From JASFRS01 sp050114795 (GTDB lineage: Bacteria; Pseudomonadota; Alphaproteobacteria; Sphingomonadales; CAKZYD01), in contig JASFRS010000003.1 in the NCBI GenBank assembly GCA_050114795.1, forward strand, positions 1-40,562: DNA of 40,562 nt, given 5' to 3'. The position numbers were made by a program, and so were the translations under genes. Position 1 is the first letter of the stretch; every line of letters begins with the position of its first letter. Positions 1 to 8,681 of this stretch are shown one piece after another. Under the pieces are notes generated by a model. That model did not search any database. It was not told the origin of the DNA and saw nothing but the letters and a program-made list of their open reading frames with translations.

Positions 1-1068
1 CGAGTTAAAATGCTTGAGCGTATGGAGCCAGTGGCCGCCTTGAGCGAAGATGCGTCCATCGCGCTTCACTTCCCCTCCCCTGACTATCTACCCCCGCCAC
101 TCATTACATTGGATGGCGTTGCAGTCGGATATGATGATAAGCCTGTTTTAAAGCGCCTTAACCTGCGTATTGATATGGAAGATCGCATAGCTCTGCTTGG
201 ACCTAATGGAGCGGGCAAATCGACAATGGCGAAGCTTTTGTCAGGTCGCCTCAAGGCAATGGAAGGTGAATTCCTCAAGCCCCCCAAACTGCGTGTCGGT
301 TATTTCGCCCAACATCAACTTGATGAAATGCGCCCTGCCGAAAGCGCTTATGAGCATATGAGCAGGCTCATGCCCAATGTTATTGAAGCCAAAGTCCGTG
401 CACGTCTTGGGCAATTCGGGTTTTCGGCTGACAAAGCAGATCGCCCGGTTGAAACCTTGTCAGGCGGCGAGAAGGCGCGCCTTTTATTCTGCCTAATCAC
501 TTATGACAAGCCGCACCTGCTTATCCTTGATGAACCAACCAACCACCTTGATCTCGACGCACGCCAAGCTTTGGTTCAAGCGTTAAATGCCTATGAAGGT
601 GCAGTTCTGCTTATTTCCCACGATCGCTTCCTCATCGAAGCATGTGTGGATGATCTTTATATCATTGAAAAACAGAGCATTATCCCCTTCAAAGGTGACT
701 TGAATGACTATGCGAAAAAAATCATTCAAGATCGGCGCGCAGAATCATCTACCAAGGCAAAAACGGAAAATAAGACAGTCAGTGCTAAAGACGCGCGGCG
801 TGCGGCTGCTGAAAAGCGTCAGAAACTTCTACCATTTAAGAGGGCCATTCGAGACCTAGAAGTAAAAATCGGAAAACTGGAAGCCAAACAGGCAAAAATT
901 GAAGAGTCCCTGGCTCAGCCCGAACTTTACGACGGATCAGATCAAAATGTTGCAACGGTGGCCGAGCTTCAAAAAGAGCAAAAGCAAGTCCAGGACCAGA
1001 TATCCGACCTGGAAGCACAATGGTTGCAAGTGCAGGAAGATTTGGAAAAAGAGGAAAATCTGGTATGA
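1..1068 (+). CDS. ABC-F family ATP-binding protein, C-terminal part (5' end outside window)
   Basis: This is the second half of an ABC-F ATPase, a soluble twin-ATPase family without membrane domains that acts on ribosomes (translation factors and antibiotic-protection proteins). The frame is open to base 1, and an ATG at 10 lies inside the linker between the two ATPase domains, so it is not the true start. Counting from that ATG, a complete nucleotide-binding domain is visible: Walker A GPNGAGKS (64-71), signature LSGGEKAR (150-157), Walker B and D-loop LLILDEPTNHLD (170-181) and the H-loop SHD (203-205). A lysine- and glutamate-rich coiled coil fills roughly 240-350, as in Uup- and YheS-like members. 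Family members are usually 600 or more residues, so about 270 are missing upstream. The exact subfamily cannot be set from this half. Confidence 0.93.
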   Translation, partial: RVKMLERMEPVAALSEDASIALHFPSPDYLPPPLITLDGVAVGYDDKPVLKRLNLRIDMEDRIALLGPNGAGKSTMAKLLSGRLKAMEGEFLKPPKLRVGYFAQHQLDEMRPAESAYEHMSRLMPNVIEAKVRARLGQFGFSADKADRPVETLSGGEKARLLFCLITYDKPHLLILDEPTNHLDLDARQALVQALNAYEGAVLLISHDRFLIEACVDDLYIIEKQSIIPFKGDLNDYAKKIIQDRRAESSTKAKTENKTVSAKDARRAAAEKRQKLLPFKRAIRDLEVKIGKLEAKQAKIEESLAQPELYDGSDQNVATVAELQKEQKQVQDQISDLEAQWLQVQEDLEKEENLV

Positions 1069-1107
1069 GAGTAATTGCTGGGTCGCGCTAATTAATAGGG
1101 AAACACA

Positions 1108-1965
1108 ATGGCCTTAGTCAAATCCTTATATATCAATATCTATATTATTGCCTTGCTAAGCATCAGCCTCATGGCCGGTCTGCGTTATACCGATAATCTA
1201 AATGTCGGCTGGCTTGGTACACTTTTGACGACTGTACCCACCTTATTGATGCTTCTCTCTTTTGTGTTGCTTCAAAACAGGCCGAGAACAAGCAGAAATT
1301 TGATAATATTACTCGGCCTTGCCGTTATAGGGGCGGGGCTTTCAACATATAAATATTTACAAGGAAGCGGGCCAGAAAAAGGCTTTATTCTCGCTTATAT
1401 CGGTCTTGTCAGTTTATTCATCTATGTCTTTTGGTATTCACGTCTGGAACGAGACGAATCCAATCTCCAATTGAATCGCGAGCTACCTGAATTCACCTTA
1501 GAAGATGAAGATGGAAAAAAGGTCCACTCAAAAGGTTTTATCGGAAAACCAACCATTTTCTTGTTTTTCAGAGGCAACTGGTGCCCCTTATGTATGGCTC
1601 AAATCAAAGAGATTGCCGAACAATATCAGGAGATTACGAGGCTTGGTGCCAGAGTTGCTTTAATCAGTCCACAACCTCATAAACAGACACGCAACCTTGC
1701 AGAAAAATTCGATGTGGATATGGAGTTTTTTGTCGACAAAGACCTAGCCGCAACAAAGACATTGGGCCTGCTCAATCGATTTGGAACGCCCATGGGGCTG
1801 CAGCTCATGGGTTACAACACAGATACTGTTCTACCCACTGTCATTATCACTGATTCCAAAGGTAAAATCATATTCTTGGATGAAACTGATAATTACCGCG
1901 TGCGACCCGAACCTTCGACATTTCTTGAAGTGCTGAAAAAGCCTGAGGTTCAACCTGCGCAATAA
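1108..1965 (+). CDS. Membrane-anchored thioredoxin-fold (AhpC/TSA-like) protein
   Basis: The 285-residue product has two parts. Residues 1-110 hold about four hydrophobic helices (roughly 8-25, 35-55, 64-80 and 92-110). Residues 120-280 form a redoxin domain of the AhpC/TSA type, with the sequence FRGNWCPLCMAQ placing a CPLC pair at Cys159 and Cys162. A CxxC pair at this site suggests disulfide exchange or thiol-dependent peroxide reduction, but the substrate is unknown. The helix count is even, so the two ends should lie on the same side of the membrane; which side is not clear. A weak ribosome binding site (TAGGGA) precedes the ATG. The gene follows the ABC-F gene by 39 bases and ends one base from the convergent holC stop. 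No gene symbol is justified. Confidence 0.8.
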   Translation: MALVKSLYINIYIIALLSISLMAGLRYTDNLNVGWLGTLLTTVPTLLMLLSFVLLQNRPRTSRNLIILLGLAVIGAGLSTYKYLQGSGPEKGFILAYIGLVSLFIYVFWYSRLERDESNLQLNRELPEFTLEDEDGKKVHSKGFIGKPTIFLFFRGNWCPLCMAQIKEIAEQYQEITRLGARVALISPQPHKQTRNLAEKFDVDMEFFVDKDLAATKTLGLLNRFGTPMGLQLMGYNTDTVLPTVIITDSKGKIIFLDETDNYRVRPEPSTFLEVLKKPEVQPAQ

Positions 1966-1980
1966 ATCAGGCTTTCTTTT
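1938..1980. terminator. Bidirectional terminator shared by the redoxin gene and holC
   Basis: A perfect 9-base inverted repeat AAAGCCTGA (1938-1946) / TCAGGCTTT (1967-1975) flanks a 20-base loop. On the plus strand it runs into CTTTT; on the minus strand the 3' arm continues as a run of five T. The arms lie inside or across the last codons of both convergent genes, so the terminator is embedded in coding sequence. Confidence 0.65.
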
Positions 1981-2413
1981 GCCAACCACCTTGGTCGCCC
2001 TGCTGCCAATAGGTGACATCAAGCCCCTGCGCCTGGAAATCTTTCCAATGCGCACGGGCTTGATTGACCGCTGCTTCATCACGACCGTCAAATATATAGA
2101 GGCAGCGTTCAAAAATGCCTAAATCTTCAGGAACATTCGCATCCAGAATAGCCACACATTGCGCGCCATTCACTGCTGCACCTTTATACGTAATCAGGAC
2201 GGGTTGAGCGTCCTGATGGTCCTGTTTATCAGTGCCATGAGGCAGAAAAGAGCCGGGATCATAAGTCCAAAGAAGTTGATCAATCTCTTCAACAGCGTTT
2301 TCACTGCCCACTCTTACCACAACGCGCAGACCGGCTTGCAAAGCCTTTTCCAATAATTTTGGCAAGACTTCACTAACCGGTGCGCGTTCTAAATGGTAAA
2401 AGGCAATCTGCAT
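1967..2413 (-). CDS. holC: DNA polymerase III chi subunit
   Basis: This is the chi accessory subunit of the replicative DNA polymerase clamp loader, which links the loader to single-strand binding protein. The 148-residue length and the features along it fit HolC: the start MQIAFYHLERAP, a central PHGTDKQDHQDAQPVLI block (the conserved FLPHG...Q.PI region) and the tail region YIFDGRDE...A...WK. The ATG follows the pepA stop codon with no base between, so the two are almost certainly co-transcribed and translationally coupled. The pepA-holC order is widespread in Proteobacteria. It ends tail to tail with the redoxin gene. Confidence 0.93.
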   Translation of the reverse strand: MQIAFYHLERAPVSEVLPKLLEKALQAGLRVVVRVGSENAVEEIDQLLWTYDPGSFLPHGTDKQDHQDAQPVLITYKGAAVNGAQCVAILDANVPEDLGIFERCLYIFDGRDEAAVNQARAHWKDFQAQGLDVTYWQQGDQGGWQKKA

Positions 2414-3910
2414 TTATTTTTCAAATTCATCGCGAACGAACTGGTCAAGCAGGCGGACGCCATATCCCGTTCCGCCTTTTTCCCATAGCGGCGTATCCGC
2501 TTCCGCCCATACAGTACCAGCAACGTCCAGATGTGCCCATTTGACACCATCGTCAATGAAACGGTGGAGGAATTGCGCGGCAGTAATGGAACCGGCTCCG
2601 CGCGGGCCAACATTTTTCATATCTGCAATCGGCGTATTGATGAGCTTGTCATAAGCTGAGCCAATCGGCAGTCGCCATAATTTATCACCACTTTCAAGGC
2701 CCGCAGCGAGTAAGGACTCTGCCAATTTGTCATCATTGGAAAAACAACCTGCGTGCTCATGACCCAGGGAAATAATCATGGCCCCTGTCAAAGTAGCCAG
2801 ATCAATCACAGTCTTTGGTGAGAACGTTTTCTGCACATAGGTCAGAGCGTCTGCCAGCACCAGACGGCCTTCCGCATCTGTGTTGACGACTTCAATTGTT
2901 TGGCCAGACATGCTTGTCACAACGTCGCCGGGTCGTTGCGCCGTAGAAGATGGCATATTCTCGACAAGACCAACAACGCCAACAGCATTTACGCGAGCTT
3001 TCCGTGCTGCCAAGGCATGCATCACGCCGGAAACAGCACCAGCACCGCCCATGTCCCATTTCATTTGTTCCATTCCGGCAGCAGGCTTAATAGAAATACC
3101 CCCCGTATCGAATGTCACGCCTTTACCAACAAATGCGAGTGGGAAATCATCGCTGGTCCCGATGCCCTGATAGCGCATGATAACCATTTGTGGTTCATGA
3201 GCCGAGCCTTGAGCCACGCCAAGAAGAGCACCCATACCCATTTCGCGCATCTGTTCTTCATGCAAAATCTCAACATCAACGCCTAACTCACTTAGGCCTT
3301 GCAGGCGTTCGGCGAAGCTTTTCGGAAAAAGGACATTTGCAGGTTCCGATACTAAATCGCGTGTGAAAAACACGCCATCCAATACACCGTCATGGCTGTC
3401 ATACAGCGTTTCCGCGCGTCCGGCAGATTTTGTCAGAACAGAGAATTTAGTAAGCGACGGTTTTTTATCCGCTTTTTCTTTCGTGCGATATTTATCAAAA
3501 CGATAGGAACGTAATTTGGCACCAACTGCGGTATGAGCTGCGGCCTCATAGGGTTTGAAGTCCATATCTTCAGCCAGGTCGATAAGCACACTCAGGTTCT
3601 TTTCACCACTTGCGCCAAGGCGGGCGATTACAGAGCCACCTAATTTCTCAAATGCGTGCCGATCAAGCTCTGAGGCTTTACCTACACCTGCAATCAAAAT
3701 CCGATTTAAACGCCCATAATTCGGTGCAACGATATCGAGAAATTGCCCGCTTTCACCATTGAAGCGGTTTGCTTTCAGCGCGCGTGTGATAGCGCCATCC
3801 GTTTCTTTATCTAAATCCTCGCCAAAAGGGCTTAACTTTGCGCCTTTTGTCGCGAGAATGACCAGAGACCCACTTTTCGGTAACGTAGGGGCGGAAAAAT
3901 GAAATTGCAT
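2414..3910 (-). CDS. pepA: Leucyl aminopeptidase (M17 family)
   Basis: This cytosolic metalloexopeptidase removes N-terminal residues from peptides and uses two metal ions. The 498-residue length is typical. The catalytic domain contains VGKGVTFDTGG (261-271, with Lys263 and Asp268 as metal ligands), WDMGG (Asp286) and the M17 signature NTDAEGRL (343-350, with Asp345, Glu347 and Arg349). The N-terminal part (1-165) is the variable macro-like domain. The start ATG lacks a strong ribosome binding site; AGAAAG lies 8-13 bases upstream. It is transcribed away from lptD and reads into holC. In some Proteobacteria PepA also binds DNA; nothing here shows whether this one does. Confidence 0.97.
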   Translation of the reverse strand: MQFHFSAPTLPKSGSLVILATKGAKLSPFGEDLDKETDGAITRALKANRFNGESGQFLDIVAPNYGRLNRILIAGVGKASELDRHAFEKLGGSVIARLGASGEKNLSVLIDLAEDMDFKPYEAAAHTAVGAKLRSYRFDKYRTKEKADKKPSLTKFSVLTKSAGRAETLYDSHDGVLDGVFFTRDLVSEPANVLFPKSFAERLQGLSELGVDVEILHEEQMREMGMGALLGVAQGSAHEPQMVIMRYQGIGTSDDFPLAFVGKGVTFDTGGISIKPAAGMEQMKWDMGGAGAVSGVMHALAARKARVNAVGVVGLVENMPSSTAQRPGDVVTSMSGQTIEVVNTDAEGRLVLADALTYVQKTFSPKTVIDLATLTGAMIISLGHEHAGCFSNDDKLAESLLAAGLESGDKLWRLPIGSAYDKLINTPIADMKNVGPRGAGSITAAQFLHRFIDDGVKWAHLDVAGTVWAEADTPLWEKGGTGYGVRLLDQFVRDEFEK

Positions 3911-4139
3911 GAGATAGTCTTTCTAAAAATTTGAATCTGAATCATTGATTTCCTGGCGCATACATTAACGTTCCTAGCGCAATAGAAAAGCCCCAATTCC
4001 ACCTTATTTCATCCTTAAACGCTGAAACCGTCATCCTGAGGATTTGGGTCGTTGCCACAACTGTTTGGGACGTGTATCAAACGCTGAGTAGTTTTATGCA
4101 CAGCCAGAATAAAAAAGGATTCACGGGGCAGAATTCATA
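3911..4139. other. Divergent intergenic region pepA/lptD
   Basis: This 229-base region must carry promoters for both directions. A plausible sigma-70 promoter for lptD is listed separately. I saw no clear promoter for pepA. Two GANTC sites, the sequence methylated by CcrM in most Alphaproteobacteria, sit almost side by side at 3933-3937 and 3939-3943, and a third is at 4118-4122. No small gene is apparent. Confidence 0.6.
4052..4080 (+). promoter_or_regulatory. Probable sigma-70 promoter of lptD
   Basis: TTGCCA (4052-4057) and TATCAA (4075-4080) are separated by exactly 17 bases, giving an expected transcription start near 4087 and a leader of about 50 bases. The match was made by eye. Confidence 0.45.
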
Positions 4140-6320
4140 ATGAAAAAACACATGAACCAAAAATCCCCGGTCCAGCCCCTGATACGACAGTTATTGCTAA
4201 CTGGGGTCGCCTCTTGTTTCTTCACAACATTAAGCGTCGCTCAAGACCTTGATCTGCCCTTGGGCGATGATGAAATTGAGCTGAGCGCGGATACGCTAAC
4301 CTACAATGGTGGCAATGGCATTGCGACGGCACGCGGCAATGTTTTGGTCCATTATGAAGACTATGTCATGCGCGCGGACGAGGTCATTTATGACGAACGT
4401 ACCGGCGTTGTGACCGCGGCAGGCAGCATCAAAATTCGCGACCCCCAAGGCAATGTTTTAAGCGCTGAAGAAATTGAACTTACGGATACGTTAAAAGAAG
4501 GCTTTGTCACCAATGTGAGGTTACTTCTGGACGATGGCTCACGTGTTGCAGCTTTGGATGGAGAAAGAAAAGGCTCAAAAACACGCTTTAACAAAGCTGT
4601 TTATTCCCCTTGCCACGTTTGTACGGAGAGCGAAACACCGTTGTGGCAGATCAAAGCTGTAAAAGTCATTCACGACCAAGAGAAAAAGCGCCTCTATTAT
4701 GATGATGCTTATCTGGAAGTATTAGGGCTGCCAATTTTATACCTACCTTATCTCTCTCATCCAGATCCCAGTGTTGAAAAGGCGAGTGGCTTTCTCGTCC
4801 CCGAATTTCGGCAAAGCCGTGAATTGGGGTTTGTATTTGAAGCGCCCTATTTCTGGAATATCGATCCTCATCAAGACATCACTTTAACGCCCATCATCAC
4901 ATCTGAGGAGGGTCCAGTTCTCGGCGCTGAATATCGTCGCCATTTGGGTATTGGCCAACTCAAAGCGTCAGGCTCTCTAACTTATGTTGATGAACGGGAT
5001 AATTTTAATGTGAAAACCGGACGTGAAGAGCTTCGCGGACATTTTTTCACTGACGGCTTTGTAAATCTCAATGACAGATGGCGGACATCTTATGATGTGC
5101 GTTGGGCAAGTGATGATACTTATTTGCGCCGTTATGACATCTCCAATGACGACACTTTAAGGTCAAGAGCATCTGTTGAAGGCTTTTTTGGACGAAGCTA
5201 TTTTGAAGCACGGACCTTTGCCTTCCAAGGTTTACGGGTTGAAGATATCGCTGGTCTAACGCCATTCACGCTGCCTGAAGTCAATTATTTCTATGAAAGT
5301 AACCCACTTTGGCATTCGGGACGCGTTCAATTTCAAGCCAATGCCCTGGCACTTTATCGAACGAGCGGAGCAGATACGCAAAGAGTGTCTCTAAAGACCG
5401 CGTGGGACATGCCGCATATTTTTGCCAATGGCGTAAAAACCAACGTTAACGCGAGTGTGCGTGGCGACTTTTATCATGTGAATGATGCATTAGAGACAGA
5501 TAATCCAATTTTTGCCGGTCGTGAAGGTACTGAGGGGCGCTTTTTACCTCGATTGACATTGGACGCCAGTTGGCCGCTGATCAATAGCCTGGGGAGTTGG
5601 ACTCAGCTTGTTGAGCCTCTGATCCAAGTGGTTGTTGCTAAAGATGGCGGCAACCCAATTGGCATTCCAAATGAGGACAGCCGCTCTTTCGATTTGGATG
5701 ACTCGAATTTATTCAGTCCGGACAGATATTCGGGACTTGATCGTTGGGAAGGCGGCATCCGTGCCACTTATGGTGCTCGTTGGTCCGTGCAAGGCGGTGG
5801 TGTCGAAACCGACTTTCTTATTGGCCAAAGTATCCGATTTAATGAAAATTCAGTTCGCTTCCCTGAGGGAACCGGATTGGATGGTAATTTCTCGGACATC
5901 GTTGGCCGACTTGGTGTCACCTTTGCAGAGCAATTTGAAGTTGGATACGGTTTCCGGCTCGACAAGGACAGCCTTGACATCCGTCGTAACGAAGTTGATT
6001 TGAGCCTGAGCGGCGAAAGTTATAGAGTTACAGCAGGCTATATTCGCCTGAACCGTGATTTCCAAATCAATGATTTGGAAGATCGCGAGGAGATTCGTTT
6101 AACGGGCCTCTACCGAATCAATGAAAACTGGTCGGTAACAGGCGGGACTATTCAAGATCTGACAACGGGTCGTGATCCGATTTCCCAATCTCTCGGTGTA
6201 ATTTACAGTGATGAATGCTTAGAATTACGAATGAATTATCGTAAGAATTTCACCAATGACCGGGACTTTGACCCAGGTACAACGGTGACATTCCGCATTC
6301 GATTGAAGAATTTGGGATAG
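4140..6320 (+). CDS. lptD: LPS-assembly outer-membrane protein LptD
   Basis: LptD is the outer-membrane beta-barrel that, with LptE, inserts lipopolysaccharide into the outer leaflet. A signal peptide covers about residues 1-34, with likely cleavage after LSVA. An LptA/OstA-like beta-jellyroll domain follows (about 45-190), then the large barrel to residue 726. The mature protein has cysteines at 158 and 161 (SPCHVC) and one at 693 (DECLEL). In E. coli, disulfides between N-terminal and C-terminal cysteines mature the protein; a single C-terminal cysteine replaces the E. coli pair here. The end NLG, close to an aromatic-rich strand, is normal for the barrel. It heads the run lptD-surA-pdxA-rsmA. 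The LPS exporter genes lptF and lptG, often next to it in this class, are not beside it. Confidence 0.95.
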   Translation: MKKHMNQKSPVQPLIRQLLLTGVASCFFTTLSVAQDLDLPLGDDEIELSADTLTYNGGNGIATARGNVLVHYEDYVMRADEVIYDERTGVVTAAGSIKIRDPQGNVLSAEEIELTDTLKEGFVTNVRLLLDDGSRVAALDGERKGSKTRFNKAVYSPCHVCTESETPLWQIKAVKVIHDQEKKRLYYDDAYLEVLGLPILYLPYLSHPDPSVEKASGFLVPEFRQSRELGFVFEAPYFWNIDPHQDITLTPIITSEEGPVLGAEYRRHLGIGQLKASGSLTYVDERDNFNVKTGREELRGHFFTDGFVNLNDRWRTSYDVRWASDDTYLRRYDISNDDTLRSRASVEGFFGRSYFEARTFAFQGLRVEDIAGLTPFTLPEVNYFYESNPLWHSGRVQFQANALALYRTSGADTQRVSLKTAWDMPHIFANGVKTNVNASVRGDFYHVNDALETDNPIFAGREGTEGRFLPRLTLDASWPLINSLGSWTQLVEPLIQVVVAKDGGNPIGIPNEDSRSFDLDDSNLFSPDRYSGLDRWEGGIRATYGARWSVQGGGVETDFLIGQSIRFNENSVRFPEGTGLDGNFSDIVGRLGVTFAEQFEVGYGFRLDKDSLDIRRNEVDLSLSGESYRVTAGYIRLNRDFQINDLEDREEIRLTGLYRINENWSVTGGTIQDLTTGRDPISQSLGVIYSDECLELRMNYRKNFTNDRDFDPGTTVTFRIRLKNLG

Positions 6321-6369
6321 GTTGAATATGTGGATATCTATCTTGAGTATTGAATTGGAGTGACCTGCC

Positions 6370-7689
6370 ATGATATCGGCTGTTCCCATGGGTATACGGG
6401 CAAAATGGGCCGCACGCTCCCTTAAGCGTGCTACGATATGGGCCGGTGCTTTGGGTGCCGCTTTCTTCTCTATGTCAATGGCCAATGCGCAGGTTGAGCA
6501 TATTGGCCGTGCTGTTGCCATTGTAAACGACGCTGTGATTTCAGAATTCGACGTAGAGCGAAGGATGACTTTGGTGCTAGCCTCTACTGGCGCTCAATTA
6601 TCAGCACAAGAGCGGCAACAACTTCGCGCGCAAGTCATGCGCAGCCTTGTTGATGAACGGCTGCAAGAGCAGGAAGCGCAAGAATATGATATTGATATCC
6701 GGCCGGAAATTGTCGCAGAACAGTTTCAACGGGTGGCGGCAAATTTCAATCAATCAACGGACCAATTTGAAGAATTTCTTGAGCAAAACGGCACATCTCG
6801 CTCTGCATTTGAAGATAAGATTAAGTCTGATATTACCTGGTCGCAACTGGTGCAGAGACGTATTGACCCGTTGGTCACCATTGGGGATGACGAGATTGAG
6901 GAAGTCATTCAAAGGTTAGAAGATTCCAAAGGCCAGTTTGAATATAACCTGTCTGAGATTTATGTCGGCTTTACGCCAACGAATGAAATCACAGTCAAAC
7001 GCACAGCTGAACGTATTGCAGAGCGTATTCGCGAGGGGGCGAGTTTTGAAGCTTTTGCACGCCAATTTTCAGAAGCAGCAACCGCAGCCGTTGGTGGCGA
7101 CCTGGGTTGGGTGATTGAAGATCAGCTTGACCCGACTCTGCGCCCCGTTGCCGCTGATCTACGCGTAAATCAAGTATCTGATCCTATTCGCGGACCGGGC
7201 GGCTATTATGTGGTCTTAATGAAAGATCGCCGCCGTATTTTAAGTGCTGATCCGCTCGACACCCAATATGATTTGCAACAGATTTTCTGGGCTCTTCCAG
7301 AAGGTGAAGATGAGAGCAAGTTGGCTGAATTGACAGAAGTCGCCGCGGCTGCAGTGCCTGATCTTGACAGCTGTGACGCTGTCGCTTCAACTGCCGAAGC
7401 GCATAATGCATCTGACTCAGGGCCAATTGGGCAACTTCGATTACGTGACTTGCCTGCACAGCTTCAGGAAGAATTAAGAACGCTTGAGGATGGTGATGTA
7501 ACCAAGCCTTTGGTTTTTCCTTCAGGCGTTCGTGTTTTCGTGATTTGCGGCCGGTCGGAGCCTGAAATTCAAGCTCCATCTGAAGACGACATCTACGCAC
7601 AGCTCAATCAACAACGTGTTGCCATGATGGCCCGTCGTTATTTGCGTGACCTTCGTCGTGATGCGATCGTAGATTATAAGAATCAATGA
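6370..7689 (+). CDS. surA: Periplasmic chaperone/peptidyl-prolyl isomerase SurA
   Basis: SurA escorts unfolded outer-membrane proteins, including LptD, across the periplasm to the BAM complex. The 439-residue product has a signal peptide (1-40, ending MANA before Gln41), a SurA N-terminal chaperone domain (about 41-165) and a parvulin-type isomerase domain at about 190-290, recognised by FARQFSEAATAAVGGDLGW and the following PIRGPGGYYVV. A more diverged region to the C-terminus may be a second, degenerate parvulin domain. GGAG lies nine bases before the ATG. The gene starts 49 bases after lptD and its stop overlaps the pdxA start by four bases (ATGA), so these genes form an operon. Confidence 0.95.
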   Translation: MISAVPMGIRAKWAARSLKRATIWAGALGAAFFSMSMANAQVEHIGRAVAIVNDAVISEFDVERRMTLVLASTGAQLSAQERQQLRAQVMRSLVDERLQEQEAQEYDIDIRPEIVAEQFQRVAANFNQSTDQFEEFLEQNGTSRSAFEDKIKSDITWSQLVQRRIDPLVTIGDDEIEEVIQRLEDSKGQFEYNLSEIYVGFTPTNEITVKRTAERIAERIREGASFEAFARQFSEAATAAVGGDLGWVIEDQLDPTLRPVAADLRVNQVSDPIRGPGGYYVVLMKDRRRILSADPLDTQYDLQQIFWALPEGEDESKLAELTEVAAAAVPDLDSCDAVASTAEAHNASDSGPIGQLRLRDLPAQLQEELRTLEDGDVTKPLVFPSGVRVFVICGRSEPEIQAPSEDDIYAQLNQQRVAMMARRYLRDLRRDAIVDYKNQ

Positions 7690-8681
7690 CCACATTACAG
7701 ACAGCGCTTGCTGTAACTATGGGTGATCCAGCGGGTGTCGGCCCTGAATTGATTTTAAAGTCTTGGAAGGCAAGGGAAGTTGAGAGCCTATCCCCCTTCT
7801 TTGCGATTGCTGACCCACAGCTGTTCCCATCTGAAAGCATTGAGGTCATCTCAGCACCACAAGAAAGCCTTGCCTGTTTTGCAAAAGCTCTCCCAGTCCT
7901 ACCTTTGCCCCTCACCACACCAGCTGTGGCGGGGCAGGCAGATGCGACAAATGCCCATGCGATTATTGAATCAATACGGCAGGCCTATGAGTTGGCGAGC
8001 AAGGGGGATGCCGCTGCAATTATTACGGCTCCAATCAATAAAAACCTTCTTTATCAGGAAGGGTTTGAATACCCGGGCCAGACTGAATTTCTAGCCTCTC
8101 TTGCTCACATTGAATCTAGCCAAGTGGTTATGATGTTGGCCGCACCTGAACTGCGTGTCGTTCCTTTGACGATCCACATCCCCATAAAACAAGTTTCAGA
8201 TGCGATCACTGAGGAACTGATCATCAACCGCGCTAAAGTCATTCTTAAGGCATTAAAGCAAGATTTCGCTTCATCCAATCCGACTTTGGCTGTTTGCGGT
8301 TTAAATCCCCATGCTGGCGAGGCTGGACATATTGGCGATGAGGAAATTCGGGTTATCGCACCAGCCTTGGAAAAATTGCGTGCGCAGGGCCACAATGTCA
8401 CAGGGCCGGCCAGTGCTGATACGCTTTTTCACGAACAGGCGCGCGGCACTTACGATGCGGTACTGGCCATGTACCATGATCAAGCCCTAATTCCTTTAAA
8501 GACATTGGATTTCTTTAACGGTGTAAACACGACTTTGGGTCTGCCTATTGTACGCACGTCGCCTGATCATGGCACGGCGTACAACATTGCAGGGCAGAAT
8601 AAAGCGGACCCACGCAGCATGATTGCTGCTTTGAAACTAGCGCGTTTCCAGGCGCAGAACCGAGCGCAAAGTGACTCGTGA
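7686..8681 (+). CDS. pdxA: 4-hydroxythreonine-4-phosphate dehydrogenase
   Basis: PdxA oxidises 4-phosphohydroxy-L-threonine with NAD(P) in the deoxyxylulose-5-phosphate-dependent route to pyridoxal phosphate. The 331-residue length is normal. Motifs along the chain are GDPAGVGPE (13-21), TAPINK (114-119), the metal-binding histidines 164, 209 (NPHAGE) and 264 (YHDQ), and the closing block TSPDHGTAYNIAG. It overlaps surA by four bases at its start and rsmA by eleven at its end. Its pyridoxal phosphate product serves the alanine racemase and aminotransferase found elsewhere in the window, though that link is only metabolic. Confidence 0.97.
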   Translation: MTTLQTALAVTMGDPAGVGPELILKSWKAREVESLSPFFAIADPQLFPSESIEVISAPQESLACFAKALPVLPLPLTTPAVAGQADATNAHAIIESIRQAYELASKGDAAAIITAPINKNLLYQEGFEYPGQTEFLASLAHIESSQVVMMLAAPELRVVPLTIHIPIKQVSDAITEELIINRAKVILKALKQDFASSNPTLAVCGLNPHAGEAGHIGDEEIRVIAPALEKLRAQGHNVTGPASADTLFHEQARGTYDAVLAMYHDQALIPLKTLDFFNGVNTTLGLPIVRTSPDHGTAYNIAGQNKADPRSMIAALKLARFQAQNRAQSDS

